This document shows positions 15,378 through 22,726 of a stretch of DNA of 38,976 nucleotides, piece after piece. The notes beneath the pieces were generated by a model. It was not told the origin of the DNA. It saw only the letters and a list, made by a program, of their open reading frames with translations, and made no database searches. The position numbers were made by a program, and so were the translations under genes. The stretch comes from a virus. Position 1 is the stretch's first letter. Each line of letters opens with the position of its first letter. The stretch is taken from the IMG/VR virus record IMGVR_UViG_3300009370_000071, positions 1-38,976 of that record, one strand, 5' to 3'.

Positions 15378-15436
15378 AACCAAACCAAAGCGGCCGCTGA
15401 GTTGTTTACGTTGGTCTGTTTCTGCTCAGCGGCCGC
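15378..15436 (+). promoter_or_regulatory. Stem-loop with antisense copy of the early-gene leader
   Basis: A perfect 12-bp inverted repeat, GCGGCCGCTGAG (15390-15401) and CTCAGCGGCCGC (15425-15436), encloses a 23-base loop. Loop bases 15411-15424, TTGGTCTGTTTCTG, are the exact reverse complement of CAGAAACAGACCAA, the leader ending on the start codon of several early genes. Bases 15378-15390, AACCAAACCAAAG, are the other half of that leader in normal orientation (identical at 10931-10943). No T-run follows, so a standard terminator is unlikely. In a + strand transcript the loop would be free to pair in trans with early mRNAs. Alternatively the inverted repeats could bound an invertible segment. 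Confidence 0.6.
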
Positions 15437-15458
15437 CCCACCCTAAAGACCAAAAATA

Positions 15459-15899
15459 ATGAGTGCGCCAAATAAAGATGTGTTATTGAGAGGAGCACGG
15501 AGGAAGATGGAAAACGACGGAAGCATAATGGGAGATTGCTTTGAAGCATCTGCAAATTACCTACTTAATTTGTACTGGCTTAAAGATGAAGCAAACTGGC
15601 GCCTTGTGCACACTATGGTTCTTGCCCCAGAACATTCCCCCATTGCTGGAACAAGGTTTGCTCATGCATTCCTTTTAAACATTAAATACGGCGTTGCATT
15701 GGATGTTGCTAATGGTAAGAAAGTATGTCTGCCAAAAGAGAGATACTTCAACCTTGGAAACATCGATCCTGATTCATTCCCCTATGAAGAATACGATGTG
15801 CAACAATTACTGGATAAACTACAGTGCCACCAAACATATGGGCCGTGGACTGATAAAGATTGGAATGAAGCCCAAGAAGTAACACCGCTAATCAAATGA
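15459..15899 (+). CDS. Conserved-type phage protein with possible Cys-His-Asp site
   Basis: A 146-residue protein with G-D-C-F-E-A (Cys27), L-V-H (His50), G-T-R-F-A-H-A (His69) and A-L-D-V-A-N-G-K (Asp82), ending in a G-P-W motif. I recognise the pattern from uncharacterised phage and bacterial proteins of the type 'G-x-C-x-E-A ... G-H-A-W ... D-x-S-N-G'. The Cys, then His, then Asp order resembles papain-like or transglutaminase-like folds, which is inference. The leader is A-rich (CCAAAAATA). It overlaps the next start by four bases. Confidence 0.55.
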   Translation: MSAPNKDVLLRGARRKMENDGSIMGDCFEASANYLLNLYWLKDEANWRLVHTMVLAPEHSPIAGTRFAHAFLLNIKYGVALDVANGKKVCLPKERYFNLGNIDPDSFPYEEYDVQQLLDKLQCHQTYGPWTDKDWNEAQEVTPLIK

Positions 15900-16309
15900 A
15901 TAGTAACGTCAATATCGAAAACCTGTTAACCCCACCAGAGCCACTTAGATTGTTTCGTCTCACAGACCCAGATGAAAAGGCAAAGGCATTACACGTAACC
16001 CACTTGTGGGATGAAATTAAAGATACGCCAAAAGAGAACCCACTCATCTTGGTTAACTCTAACAAGAGTGCACCTTTCCTTATCATCTATTTGCGTGATG
16101 GATCAGGGAGGAAAGAGAATGAGTTTGTTTTAATCGTTTATGCAGGCACCCACCTTCAACGAGTTGAGTATGCAAAGCATTTTGTAAAACAGATTAAAGA
16201 GATGCTCAATAGAGATGGGATGACCTACTACGAAGTGGACTCAGACGGTAAGATTTCATGGAGTGGAATAGAGGATGCAGCTAGGGTAGCTCCAACGGAA
16301 CTAAACTGA
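15896..16309 (+). CDS. Hypothetical protein upstream of helicase
   Basis: A 137-residue protein of mixed alpha/beta composition. The central strands (P-L-I-L-V-N, P-F-L-I-I-Y, F-V-L-I-V-Y-A-G) suggest a small beta-sheet domain. It overlaps both neighbours (ATGA upstream, TGATG downstream), so it is translationally coupled to the helicase. No family is recognised. Confidence 0.6.
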   Translation: MNSNVNIENLLTPPEPLRLFRLTDPDEKAKALHVTHLWDEIKDTPKENPLILVNSNKSAPFLIIYLRDGSGRKENEFVLIVYAGTHLQRVEYAKHFVKQIKEMLNRDGMTYYEVDSDGKISWSGIEDAARVAPTELN

Positions 16310-17784
16310 TGGCACAGATAACGTTTGACGGTATGGGGCTGCTGGATCACCAGCGGTCCCATGCTGTTTCCCTTATGCGGGCTGTTAGAAATAACAACCG
16401 TGTTGTTGATACGTCAGACACAGGCACTGGTAAAACATATGTAGCTTGTTGGGTTGCAAGAGAACTTGATTTGGATCTCGTGGTGATATGTACAAAGTCA
16501 GGAATCTCTGCATGGAAGAAAGCGTCTGCGCTAATCGGCTGTAGGCTTCACACTGTTGTTAACTATGAAAAGGTTCGTACAGGTAAGCACCCGCTGTTTA
16601 CTCGTCACGGAAAGAAAGGAAGAAACATTTCATTCAGATATGAAATAGAAGAAGACGCACTTACCGTATTTGATGAAGCACATAGATGCAAGGGAAGTTC
16701 TACGCTCAATTCAAAGTTGATGGATGCAGTAACAAAGAGCAAAGGAAAAGGAATTGCATGCAGTGCAACACTTGCCATAGACCCAACTCAAATGCGCGCC
16801 ATAGGTTGGTTCATTGGTCTGTATGATAAGAAAGCGGACTTCTGGTGGTGGGCGCATAGTAACGGCTGTGCAAAAAATCCTGTGTGGGGGAACTTAGAAT
16901 TTACAACAAACGAAGAGAAGCAAGATCGGCATCTAACAAAACTGCATTCCATAATGTATCCTAAGCGCGGTGCACGTATGTTGGTTGACGAACTTAAAGG
17001 GTTTCCAAAGAACAACATTTTTGCAGATGCATATGACATACCAAAAGGGGCACAGCTGAAACGCATATACAAACAAATGCAGGAAGACATCGACGATCTT
17101 AACGAACACAAAAAAGAAGTTACAAAGAAAGCAATAGACCGTGATCGTGAAGCGCACAAACTTGAATGTTTCCAACAAGGCATTGCATACGATGAAGAGA
17201 GTTTTGAAGAAAGCTGGAAGCCATCACCACTTAGCGTTTTAAGCCATGCTAGAGAAAAAGCAGAGCTGCTAAAGGTTCCGGTGCTGCTAGAGCTGATTCA
17301 GAACGCAAGAGGAGAAGGAAAGTCAGCCGTTGTGTTTGTGCACTTTAGAGCCACTCTCGAGGCACTTAAAGAAAAGCTGCAAAAGGAGGCACCTTCAATG
17401 GTCTATGGTGGCCAGAGCGTGACAGTGCGTGATCTACAGGTGGCTCGGTTCCAAGCGAACGAGACGAGAGTGATACTGACTCAGATTAGGGCTGGAGGAG
17501 AATCTATTGACCTTGATGATCAAGATGGTCGTTTCCCTCGTGTGTCATTCATCAGCCCTGGATACAGTGCAATCGAACTAGTGCAAGCTGCAGGCCGCAT
17601 ATGCAGGTCTAACACAAAATCATATGTAGCACAATACTTGGTATTCGCAAAAGGTTGTGTAGAAGAAGAAGCTTGTGCAGCAGTGGAATCAAAACTAGCA
17701 AACCTTCGATTACTAAATGATGGCGATTTGACTAAAGGTATTCGCCTCGAGAAAAAGGACGAGCAAGGTTTGCTAGCCTTGTAG
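16309..17784 (+). CDS. SF2/SNF2-like DNA helicase
   Basis: A 491-residue protein with ordered SF2 motifs: D-T-G-T-G-K-T at 37-43, F-D-E-A-H (motif II, 121-125), C-S-A-T-L (motif III, 151-155) and Q-A-A-G-R-I-C-R (motif VI, 426-433). The ATPase would use ATP to translocate on or remodel DNA. Phages with this gene order (helicase, Cas4-like nuclease, PolA, primase-helicase) use it in replication or recombination. A charged helical insertion lies at about residues 245-320. It overlaps the previous stop. Confidence 0.92.
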   Translation: MAQITFDGMGLLDHQRSHAVSLMRAVRNNNRVVDTSDTGTGKTYVACWVARELDLDLVVICTKSGISAWKKASALIGCRLHTVVNYEKVRTGKHPLFTRHGKKGRNISFRYEIEEDALTVFDEAHRCKGSSTLNSKLMDAVTKSKGKGIACSATLAIDPTQMRAIGWFIGLYDKKADFWWWAHSNGCAKNPVWGNLEFTTNEEKQDRHLTKLHSIMYPKRGARMLVDELKGFPKNNIFADAYDIPKGAQLKRIYKQMQEDIDDLNEHKKEVTKKAIDRDREAHKLECFQQGIAYDEESFEESWKPSPLSVLSHAREKAELLKVPVLLELIQNARGEGKSAVVFVHFRATLEALKEKLQKEAPSMVYGGQSVTVRDLQVARFQANETRVILTQIRAGGESIDLDDQDGRFPRVSFISPGYSAIELVQAAGRICRSNTKSYVAQYLVFAKGCVEEEACAAVESKLANLRLLNDGDLTKGIRLEKKDEQGLLAL

Positions 17785-17808
17785 TGCAGTTTTGTTAGAT
17801 TAAAAATC

Positions 17809-18081
17809 ATGGCAAAAAAGAAAGCCGGTAAGAAAAAAGCAGCAACCAAAAAAGTTGCTACAGTTAAAGAGGAGAAGCAGACACCCTCTGAAGAGTCTGC
17901 ATCAACTGTTAAAGCAGTTAAGAAACCACAACACGACCCAAATGTTAGTCGCATTAAAGTCAACAGTGACACTCAACGAAATGAGATGTGCACTCGAAAT
18001 AATGATAAAGGCGGATGGGTTACGTCTACTGGTTCTGTTGTTCCGTTCACTGAAGATGAACGTGCAACGTTTGGGCTGTAA
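17809..18081 (+). CDS. Small protein with Lys/Ala-rich N-terminus
   Basis: A 90-residue protein. Residues 1-20 are an almost pure Lys/Ala tract like histone H1-like tails, followed by an acidic/Ser linker, and residues 45-90 form a short folded part with a Trp and Gly. The leader has a TGTTAGA heptamer (17793-17799) followed by TTAAAAATC, with no Shine-Dalgarno. It probably binds DNA non-specifically; inferred from composition. Confidence 0.6.
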   Translation: MAKKKAGKKKAATKKVATVKEEKQTPSEESASTVKAVKKPQHDPNVSRIKVNSDTQRNEMCTRNNDKGGWVTSTGSVVPFTEDERATFGL

Positions 18082-18105
18082 TAAAACAAAAACATTATTT
18101 CCATT

Positions 18106-18324
18106 ATGATACGTTATGCAATTCATACTCTTGGTAGAGGATGGTGGACAGGCTGCGGGTGGACAACGCACTCGGTGCATGCACAGTGGCTTCCCGGTTT
18201 AGGAGAAGCAATGCACAAAGAACAGCGTATGCACAGAGATGGGTTACCATCTAAAGTGTATGACAACTCAGATGGAATAGATAAACACCAAGAAAATTAT
18301 GAATTCAAAATCGCAGCCGACTGA
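18106..18324 (+). CDS. Hypothetical small protein (72 aa)
   Basis: A 72-residue protein rich in Trp, His and Gly near the N-terminus (G-R-G-W-W-T-G-C-G-W) and charged at the C-terminus. It overlaps the downstream nuclease gene by 26 bases. No metal-binding spacing is convincing. No family is recognised, and the overlap makes its C-terminal end slightly uncertain. Confidence 0.5.
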   Translation: MIRYAIHTLGRGWWTGCGWTTHSVHAQWLPGLGEAMHKEQRMHRDGLPSKVYDNSDGIDKHQENYEFKIAAD

Positions 18325-19519
18325 ACGGGAGCATTCTCGTTTTGGCCCATCCTCCTTAAACGCTCGCCAAATATGCAATGCATGGTCTGGTGAAGATGAA
18401 GACGAACGCAAAGAGCGTGGAAGGAGTGAGAACTATGCAGATGAAGGCACTGCACTTCATTTCAGAATGGAAACAGGGAAATACCCAAAGGGATTTAAAC
18501 TGAATGCTGAACGAGAGTTCTACATCAAGTGGTGCGAAGAATATCTTGATTCATTAGACATTCCACGTGCACCATCAAAACATAAAAAGGTGTTACGAGA
18601 AGTGCGTCTTGATTTTAAGTTCCTTGGCTTGCTAGGAATGGAAGTGGGAACGGCAGATGTGTTAGATTTACAAGGTGGCCATTTAGTAGATTGGAAGTTC
18701 GGTTTTGTTCCTGTGCTTGATGCAGAAATAAATTTACAAGGCATAGCGTATACCATTGCCGCGTTTTATCATAACCCAGACATAGATGAACTCACTGTAC
18801 ACTTCCCTCAACCAAAGCTAATGGAAGTTACCACTCATACATTTTATAGAAGAGACTATAAAGTGTTGATGGCTCGTTTAGTTGCACTACATGCAAGGTG
18901 CCACATGGCAGATGAAATACGCCCAAGGAATTATCATGCTGACAACTGTAGATTCTGTGCACGTAAGACTACCTGTCCCATAGTCCTTAAACCCATGGCA
19001 GATGTAGCAGCGGCGTTAGCAAATTACCAAGACGTTAACCCAGTGCTTCCCAACGACGGCAAACCACCGTCCTTTGCAGGTAAGGTTCCAAAGGAAATGA
19101 CTGCATTGGAACTCTCGGAAGCAATGCTGTTTAGAAAGGTGATGGAAGAGTGGAATGATGAAGTGAGATGGCGTGCTCTAACAAAAAGGAGGGATGATGG
19201 CGAAGACATTCCGTATTTTAAGCTGTGCGAGAAGAAAGGTGTGTCAGCAATTAAAGGACTTGAAAATGTTAAAGCTGTATGGGCCGGGATCATTGAAGAA
19301 GTTCCGATGCTTACACAAGAACAATTTTTAGAAGCCGTGGGTGACATATCTGTTGCGAAACTATTGAAGGCATATGCAAACGGAGTAAAAGGTCAGAAGG
19401 GAAAAACAATGAAAGGAGCGCGCCAAGAACTTATGGAAGCACTCCAGGATTTGGGTGTAGTTACCACATCAGACTCTTCACAGTATTTATTGAGAGACAG
19501 AAGCCAATCATTGGGGTAA
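18299..19519 (+). CDS. Cas4-like PD-(D/E)xK nuclease, DUF2800-type
   Basis: A 406-residue protein. The opening S-R-F-G-P-S-S is typical of DUF2800/Cas4-like phage nucleases. Catalytic residues are G-T-A-D120 and D131-W-K133, with His54 upstream. Four cysteines fit the Cas4/AddB iron-sulfur pattern: Cys26 at the N-terminus, then C217-x-x-C220-x5-C226. It would be a DNA exonuclease working with the helicase and the downstream ssDNA-binding candidate. The C-terminal third is helical and Lys/Glu-rich. The start lies inside the previous gene, but the conserved N-terminus requires it. Confidence 0.85.
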   Translation: MNSKSQPTEREHSRFGPSSLNARQICNAWSGEDEDERKERGRSENYADEGTALHFRMETGKYPKGFKLNAEREFYIKWCEEYLDSLDIPRAPSKHKKVLREVRLDFKFLGLLGMEVGTADVLDLQGGHLVDWKFGFVPVLDAEINLQGIAYTIAAFYHNPDIDELTVHFPQPKLMEVTTHTFYRRDYKVLMARLVALHARCHMADEIRPRNYHADNCRFCARKTTCPIVLKPMADVAAALANYQDVNPVLPNDGKPPSFAGKVPKEMTALELSEAMLFRKVMEEWNDEVRWRALTKRRDDGEDIPYFKLCEKKGVSAIKGLENVKAVWAGIIEEVPMLTQEQFLEAVGDISVAKLLKAYANGVKGQKGKTMKGARQELMEALQDLGVVTTSDSSQYLLRDRSQSLG

Positions 19520-19522
19520 ATA

Positions 19523-19549
19523 ATTGCACCCCATGAAATATAACTATAA
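19523..19549 (+). promoter_or_regulatory. Candidate sigma70-type promoter
   Basis: TTGCAC (19523-19528) and a perfect TATAAT (19544-19549) lie in the short gap before the 19568 gene. The spacer is 15 bases, shorter than the usual 17. Transcription would begin about 12 bases before the ATG. Confidence 0.35.
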
Positions 19550-19567
19550 TCCAACCAGATAAGAACA

Positions 19568-20419
19568 ATGGCAAGAGCAACATTCGGCGGTTCACGTCGT
19601 AAAACAACAAGCGCTACTGTAACAGCCCCAAAAAAGAAAGCTGCAGTAAAGCGCAAAACCGCAACTAAAGTTGCACCAGTGGAAATCATTTCCGAAGATG
19701 AAATCCAAACCACAGCAGTCACACCGTATGAAGAGGAAGAAACATTTGCACTTACCTCTCCAACCACAGATGACTTTGTAGGTGAAGAGGATGCATCTGA
19801 CTTTATCATACCTCGTTTGATACAAGTGTATGATGTTGGCGAACTTTCAGAAGAGTTCACCCCCGGTAGCCTTCTCCTCAATGGGGAATACCAAGTTGTG
19901 GAAGGCAATAAAGACAACCCCGTTCCTGTTAACATTACCTTTGTGGGCTTTCGTAAGTTCTATGAAGAACATGTTGAGTGGGGCGATGATTCAAAAACTC
20001 CACGGCGTTTTGCAACTCTACAAGAAGTGCATAATGCAGGTCTTTGGATTGAGTGGAGAGATAATGAGCGTCCTTCAGCATATCCAGTAGCACTTGCAAC
20101 TTGCGTGCTTGAAGCTCCAGAAGGAGCTGATGAAGCATACTTTCCTTATGTGTATGTCGATGGTGAAGGGAATACTATTCCCTATGCACTGTGCATTTGG
20201 AAATTAAAGGGGAGTGCATACACTTCATGTTTTAAACCAGTAAACACTTCTCGTAAGTTTGCTTGCAAGCCGGACAACGGTGGTTTAAAATCTCAGAGTT
20301 GGGACATTTCGTTCAAACGAGAGAAGAGGGGCGAGAACTTAACGTGGGTGCCTTCCACTCGTCCCAGTCAACGGAACGATGAAGGCTTTATGGAATTCAT
20401 TGATGAAATAACTTCATAG
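19568..20419 (+). CDS. Putative single-stranded DNA-binding-like replication protein
   Basis: A 283-residue protein. Residues 15-37 are a Lys/Ala/Thr basic tail, residues 40-80 are acidic, and a beta-rich domain starts at D-F-I-I-P-R-L (about 78). It continues through G-S-L-L-L-N-G-E-Y and V-x-F-V-G-F-R-K. Similar phage proteins between a Cas4-like nuclease and PolA are often thought to bind ssDNA. I do not see a definitive OB-fold signature, so this is by context. A candidate promoter precedes it and stem-loops follow it. Confidence 0.5.
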   Translation: MARATFGGSRRKTTSATVTAPKKKAAVKRKTATKVAPVEIISEDEIQTTAVTPYEEEETFALTSPTTDDFVGEEDASDFIIPRLIQVYDVGELSEEFTPGSLLLNGEYQVVEGNKDNPVPVNITFVGFRKFYEEHVEWGDDSKTPRRFATLQEVHNAGLWIEWRDNERPSAYPVALATCVLEAPEGADEAYFPYVYVDGEGNTIPYALCIWKLKGSAYTSCFKPVNTSRKFACKPDNGGLKSQSWDISFKREKRGENLTWVPSTRPSQRNDEGFMEFIDEITS

Positions 20420-20432
20420 GGTGAAGTGTGAT

Positions 20433-20505
20433 AGACAGAGGGGTGGGACATCCTTTCTGTCTGCATATTTGGCCCCCGTCGTTTAGCTCATTTACGGCGG
20501 GGGCC
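20433..20505 (+). terminator. Two stem-loops between ssDNA-binding candidate and DNA polymerase
   Basis: The first hairpin has AGACAGA (20433-20439) pairing with TCTGTCT (20456-20462). The second is stronger: GGCCCCCGTCG (20471-20481) pairs with CGGCGGGGGCC (20495-20505), 11 bp with one G-T pair and a 13-base loop. Only a weak T-rich run (ATTTCCATT) follows, so this could be a weak intrinsic terminator or an RNA-processing or attenuation structure before the polymerase gene. Confidence 0.5.
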
Positions 20506-20531
20506 ATTTCCATTAAAACGGACCGTAAGCG

Positions 20532-22385
20532 ATGGCCCTAGACTTAAATGCCTTGTACCCCTGCCTTATAGGGTTTGACACCCTAGAGGATGATCTCGTG
20601 ACCGTAGCCGGTGATCTGGATCCAGCTGATATCGTAGCAATAGACTTTGAGACCTATTACGATAACGAGGTATCCGTAAAACCCCTTGGTGGCTGGAACT
20701 ATGCTTTTCATCCGCAGGCAGAACCATATCTGTTAAGTGTAGTGTCTAACACATATGGATGGGTAGGTAGACCAGAGGATTTTGACTGGCCAAGTATAAA
20801 CGGAAAAGTATGGGCTGCACATAATGCAGGTTTTGATTTACGAGTGTGGCTTAGGCTTATCCACCATGGCATAACATCCTTTGATGAATCATATCCTTCT
20901 GTGTGGTGCGACACTGCTGCACTAGCTGCATACTTGGGATCAAAGCGATCTTTAGATGCAGCGATGGACGCACTGTTTGATATCCAACTGTCCAAGGGGA
21001 TGCGAAGCTGGATGAAAGGTAAGACGGTGGATGATGTAAGAGCTGCGGGAAGGTACAAAGAGTTAGAAGAGTATGCACTGCATGATTCTGAGGGGTGTTA
21101 TAAGATAGCATCTACATTTGCACCTCAGTGGCCACTTTCAGAATGGAAACTTGCAAATCATACCATATGGATTGGGCTGCGTGGTGCACCAGTAAACAAA
21201 AAGCTCATAGACGATTCAATTCGTAAACTGCATAAGGTAAGGTTTGACGCTGAGAACACACTTCCCTGGATGGAAAGTTCTATAGTGAAAAATCCAAAAC
21301 CGCTGTCACCCAAACTTCTGGCAGAGGAGTGTGCAAGGGAAGGCATACCTGCTCCATCATCTTTAGCTCAGACATCAGAGGAGTGCGCTGAGTGGGAGCG
21401 TGAGTATGGGGAGAAGTATCCGTGGGTTGGAGCAATGAGAGATTATAGACGATCTAATATGCTGCTCACAAAGGTAGAGAAGTTACGTGACTTCACAAGA
21501 GAAGACGGCAGGTTTGATTTCTCTATGAAGTATGGTGGTGCACACACTATGAGATGGGCTGGTGAAGCAGGGTGGAACATGCAGAACCAACACCGGGATG
21601 AATTATTTGGGGTAAACATTCGCCATATGTTTAAAGCATCAGACGGCAACGAACTTATCATCTGTGATCTCAGTCAGATTGAACCACGAGTGTTAGCTTG
21701 GTTTGCTGACATGCAAAACTTCCTTGACTTGGTGAGGGAGGGATTCTCTGTTTATGATGCACATGCTAGGCAAACCATGGGCTGGGAGGGTGGTCCACTA
21801 AAGGAAGAAGATCCAGCTTTGTATAAGTATGCAAAAGCAAGAGTGCTTGGACTCGGGTATCAATGCGGTCATGTTCGTTTTAAGGAAGTGGCCCGTATGA
21901 TGGCCGGATTAGAACTTGACCCGATTGAATCCAAAAAGACAGTTGCGAATTACAGATTGACCAATCGTAAGATAGTGAAGCTGTGGAAGTATTTAGATGC
22001 ATCATTTAAGAGTTCTGTAGGCGGCACCTTTGAGTTAGAACTACCGTCAGGCCGAATGATGACATACTTTAATGTTCAGAAGAAGGGCGATGGGTATGTA
22101 GCAAAGACAGAACGTGGATCATACTATAAACATTTCTATGGCGGGAAACTTACAGAGAACTTGGTGCAGGCCACAGCACGTGATGTTTTTGCACTCCATA
22201 TACTTATGTTAGAGGAGGCGGGGTATGAAGTATTGTTTCATACCCATGATGAGGCTGTTATAGAAGCACCTATGGGAACAGACCCATTAGAAGTCGAAAA
22301 GATTATGTCCCACTGCCCATCGTGGTTAGAGGGGTGTCCCATTGGTGCAGAGGCTGTTACCTCACAGCACTATTTGAAATCATGA
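20532..22385 (+). CDS. Family A DNA polymerase with 3'-5' exonuclease domain
   Basis: A 617-residue replicative polymerase. The exonuclease domain shows D38-F-E40 (Exo I), N98-A-G-F-D102 (Exo II) and Y181-A-L-H-D185 (Exo III). Polymerase motif A is C-D379-L-S-Q-I-E-P-R, motif B is K435-A-R-V-L-G-L-G-Y443, and motif C is H572-D573-E574. There is no 5'-3' exonuclease domain, as usual for phage PolA. In motif B, Leu439 falls where E. coli Pol I has Phe762. The gene is preceded by two stem-loops and overlaps the next gene. Confidence 0.96.
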   Translation: MALDLNALYPCLIGFDTLEDDLVTVAGDLDPADIVAIDFETYYDNEVSVKPLGGWNYAFHPQAEPYLLSVVSNTYGWVGRPEDFDWPSINGKVWAAHNAGFDLRVWLRLIHHGITSFDESYPSVWCDTAALAAYLGSKRSLDAAMDALFDIQLSKGMRSWMKGKTVDDVRAAGRYKELEEYALHDSEGCYKIASTFAPQWPLSEWKLANHTIWIGLRGAPVNKKLIDDSIRKLHKVRFDAENTLPWMESSIVKNPKPLSPKLLAEECAREGIPAPSSLAQTSEECAEWEREYGEKYPWVGAMRDYRRSNMLLTKVEKLRDFTREDGRFDFSMKYGGAHTMRWAGEAGWNMQNQHRDELFGVNIRHMFKASDGNELIICDLSQIEPRVLAWFADMQNFLDLVREGFSVYDAHARQTMGWEGGPLKEEDPALYKYAKARVLGLGYQCGHVRFKEVARMMAGLELDPIESKKTVANYRLTNRKIVKLWKYLDASFKSSVGGTFELELPSGRMMTYFNVQKKGDGYVAKTERGSYYKHFYGGKLTENLVQATARDVFALHILMLEEAGYEVLFHTHDEAVIEAPMGTDPLEVEKIMSHCPSWLEGCPIGAEAVTSQHYLKS

Positions 22386-22726
22386 ATAAAGTAGAACTAA
22401 AATGTAGCCTATGTGAAAACATGTGGTGGGTATTTGAACAAGATTGGTTAGACAGACAAGCTGATATGCTCACCATAGCATGCCCGCACTGTCTTCAAGT
22501 AGAAAAGATGACCGCTATTGGTTGCGGTGAAATTAAACGGGATGGAAACGGTGACATCGACCCAGATGCATTGAACGACATTCTATTTAAGATAAATAAC
22601 ATGGATAGGGAAGTGCAGAAGTGGGAAGCAACTTTTATCGAAGATGTAATCGGTAAAACAAAATTTACAGCAAAGCAAGCAAGAGCCATTATGAGGATGG
22701 CGGAGCGTTACGGAGTATCAGAATGA
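22382..22726 (+). CDS. Zinc-finger protein between polymerase and primase-helicase
   Basis: The start is the ATG overlapping the polymerase stop, giving 114 residues. C-S-L-C near residue 8 and C-P-H-C near residue 35 form a zinc ribbon, followed by an acidic helix and a C-terminal helical segment (F-T-A-K-Q-A-R-A-I-M-R-M-A-E-R-Y-G). Placement between polymerase and primase-helicase with overlaps on both sides suggests a replication accessory protein. The family is not recognised. Confidence 0.6.
   Translation: MNKVELKCSLCENMWWVFEQDWLDRQADMLTIACPHCLQVEKMTAIGCGEIKRDGNGDIDPDALNDILFKINNMDREVQKWEATFIEDVIGKTKFTAKQARAIMRMAERYGVSE

Noticed and set aside
15390-15436. Stem-loop as a standard intrinsic terminator
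   Set aside because: The 23-base loop is long and no T-run follows on either strand; the antisense loop is a more specific explanation.
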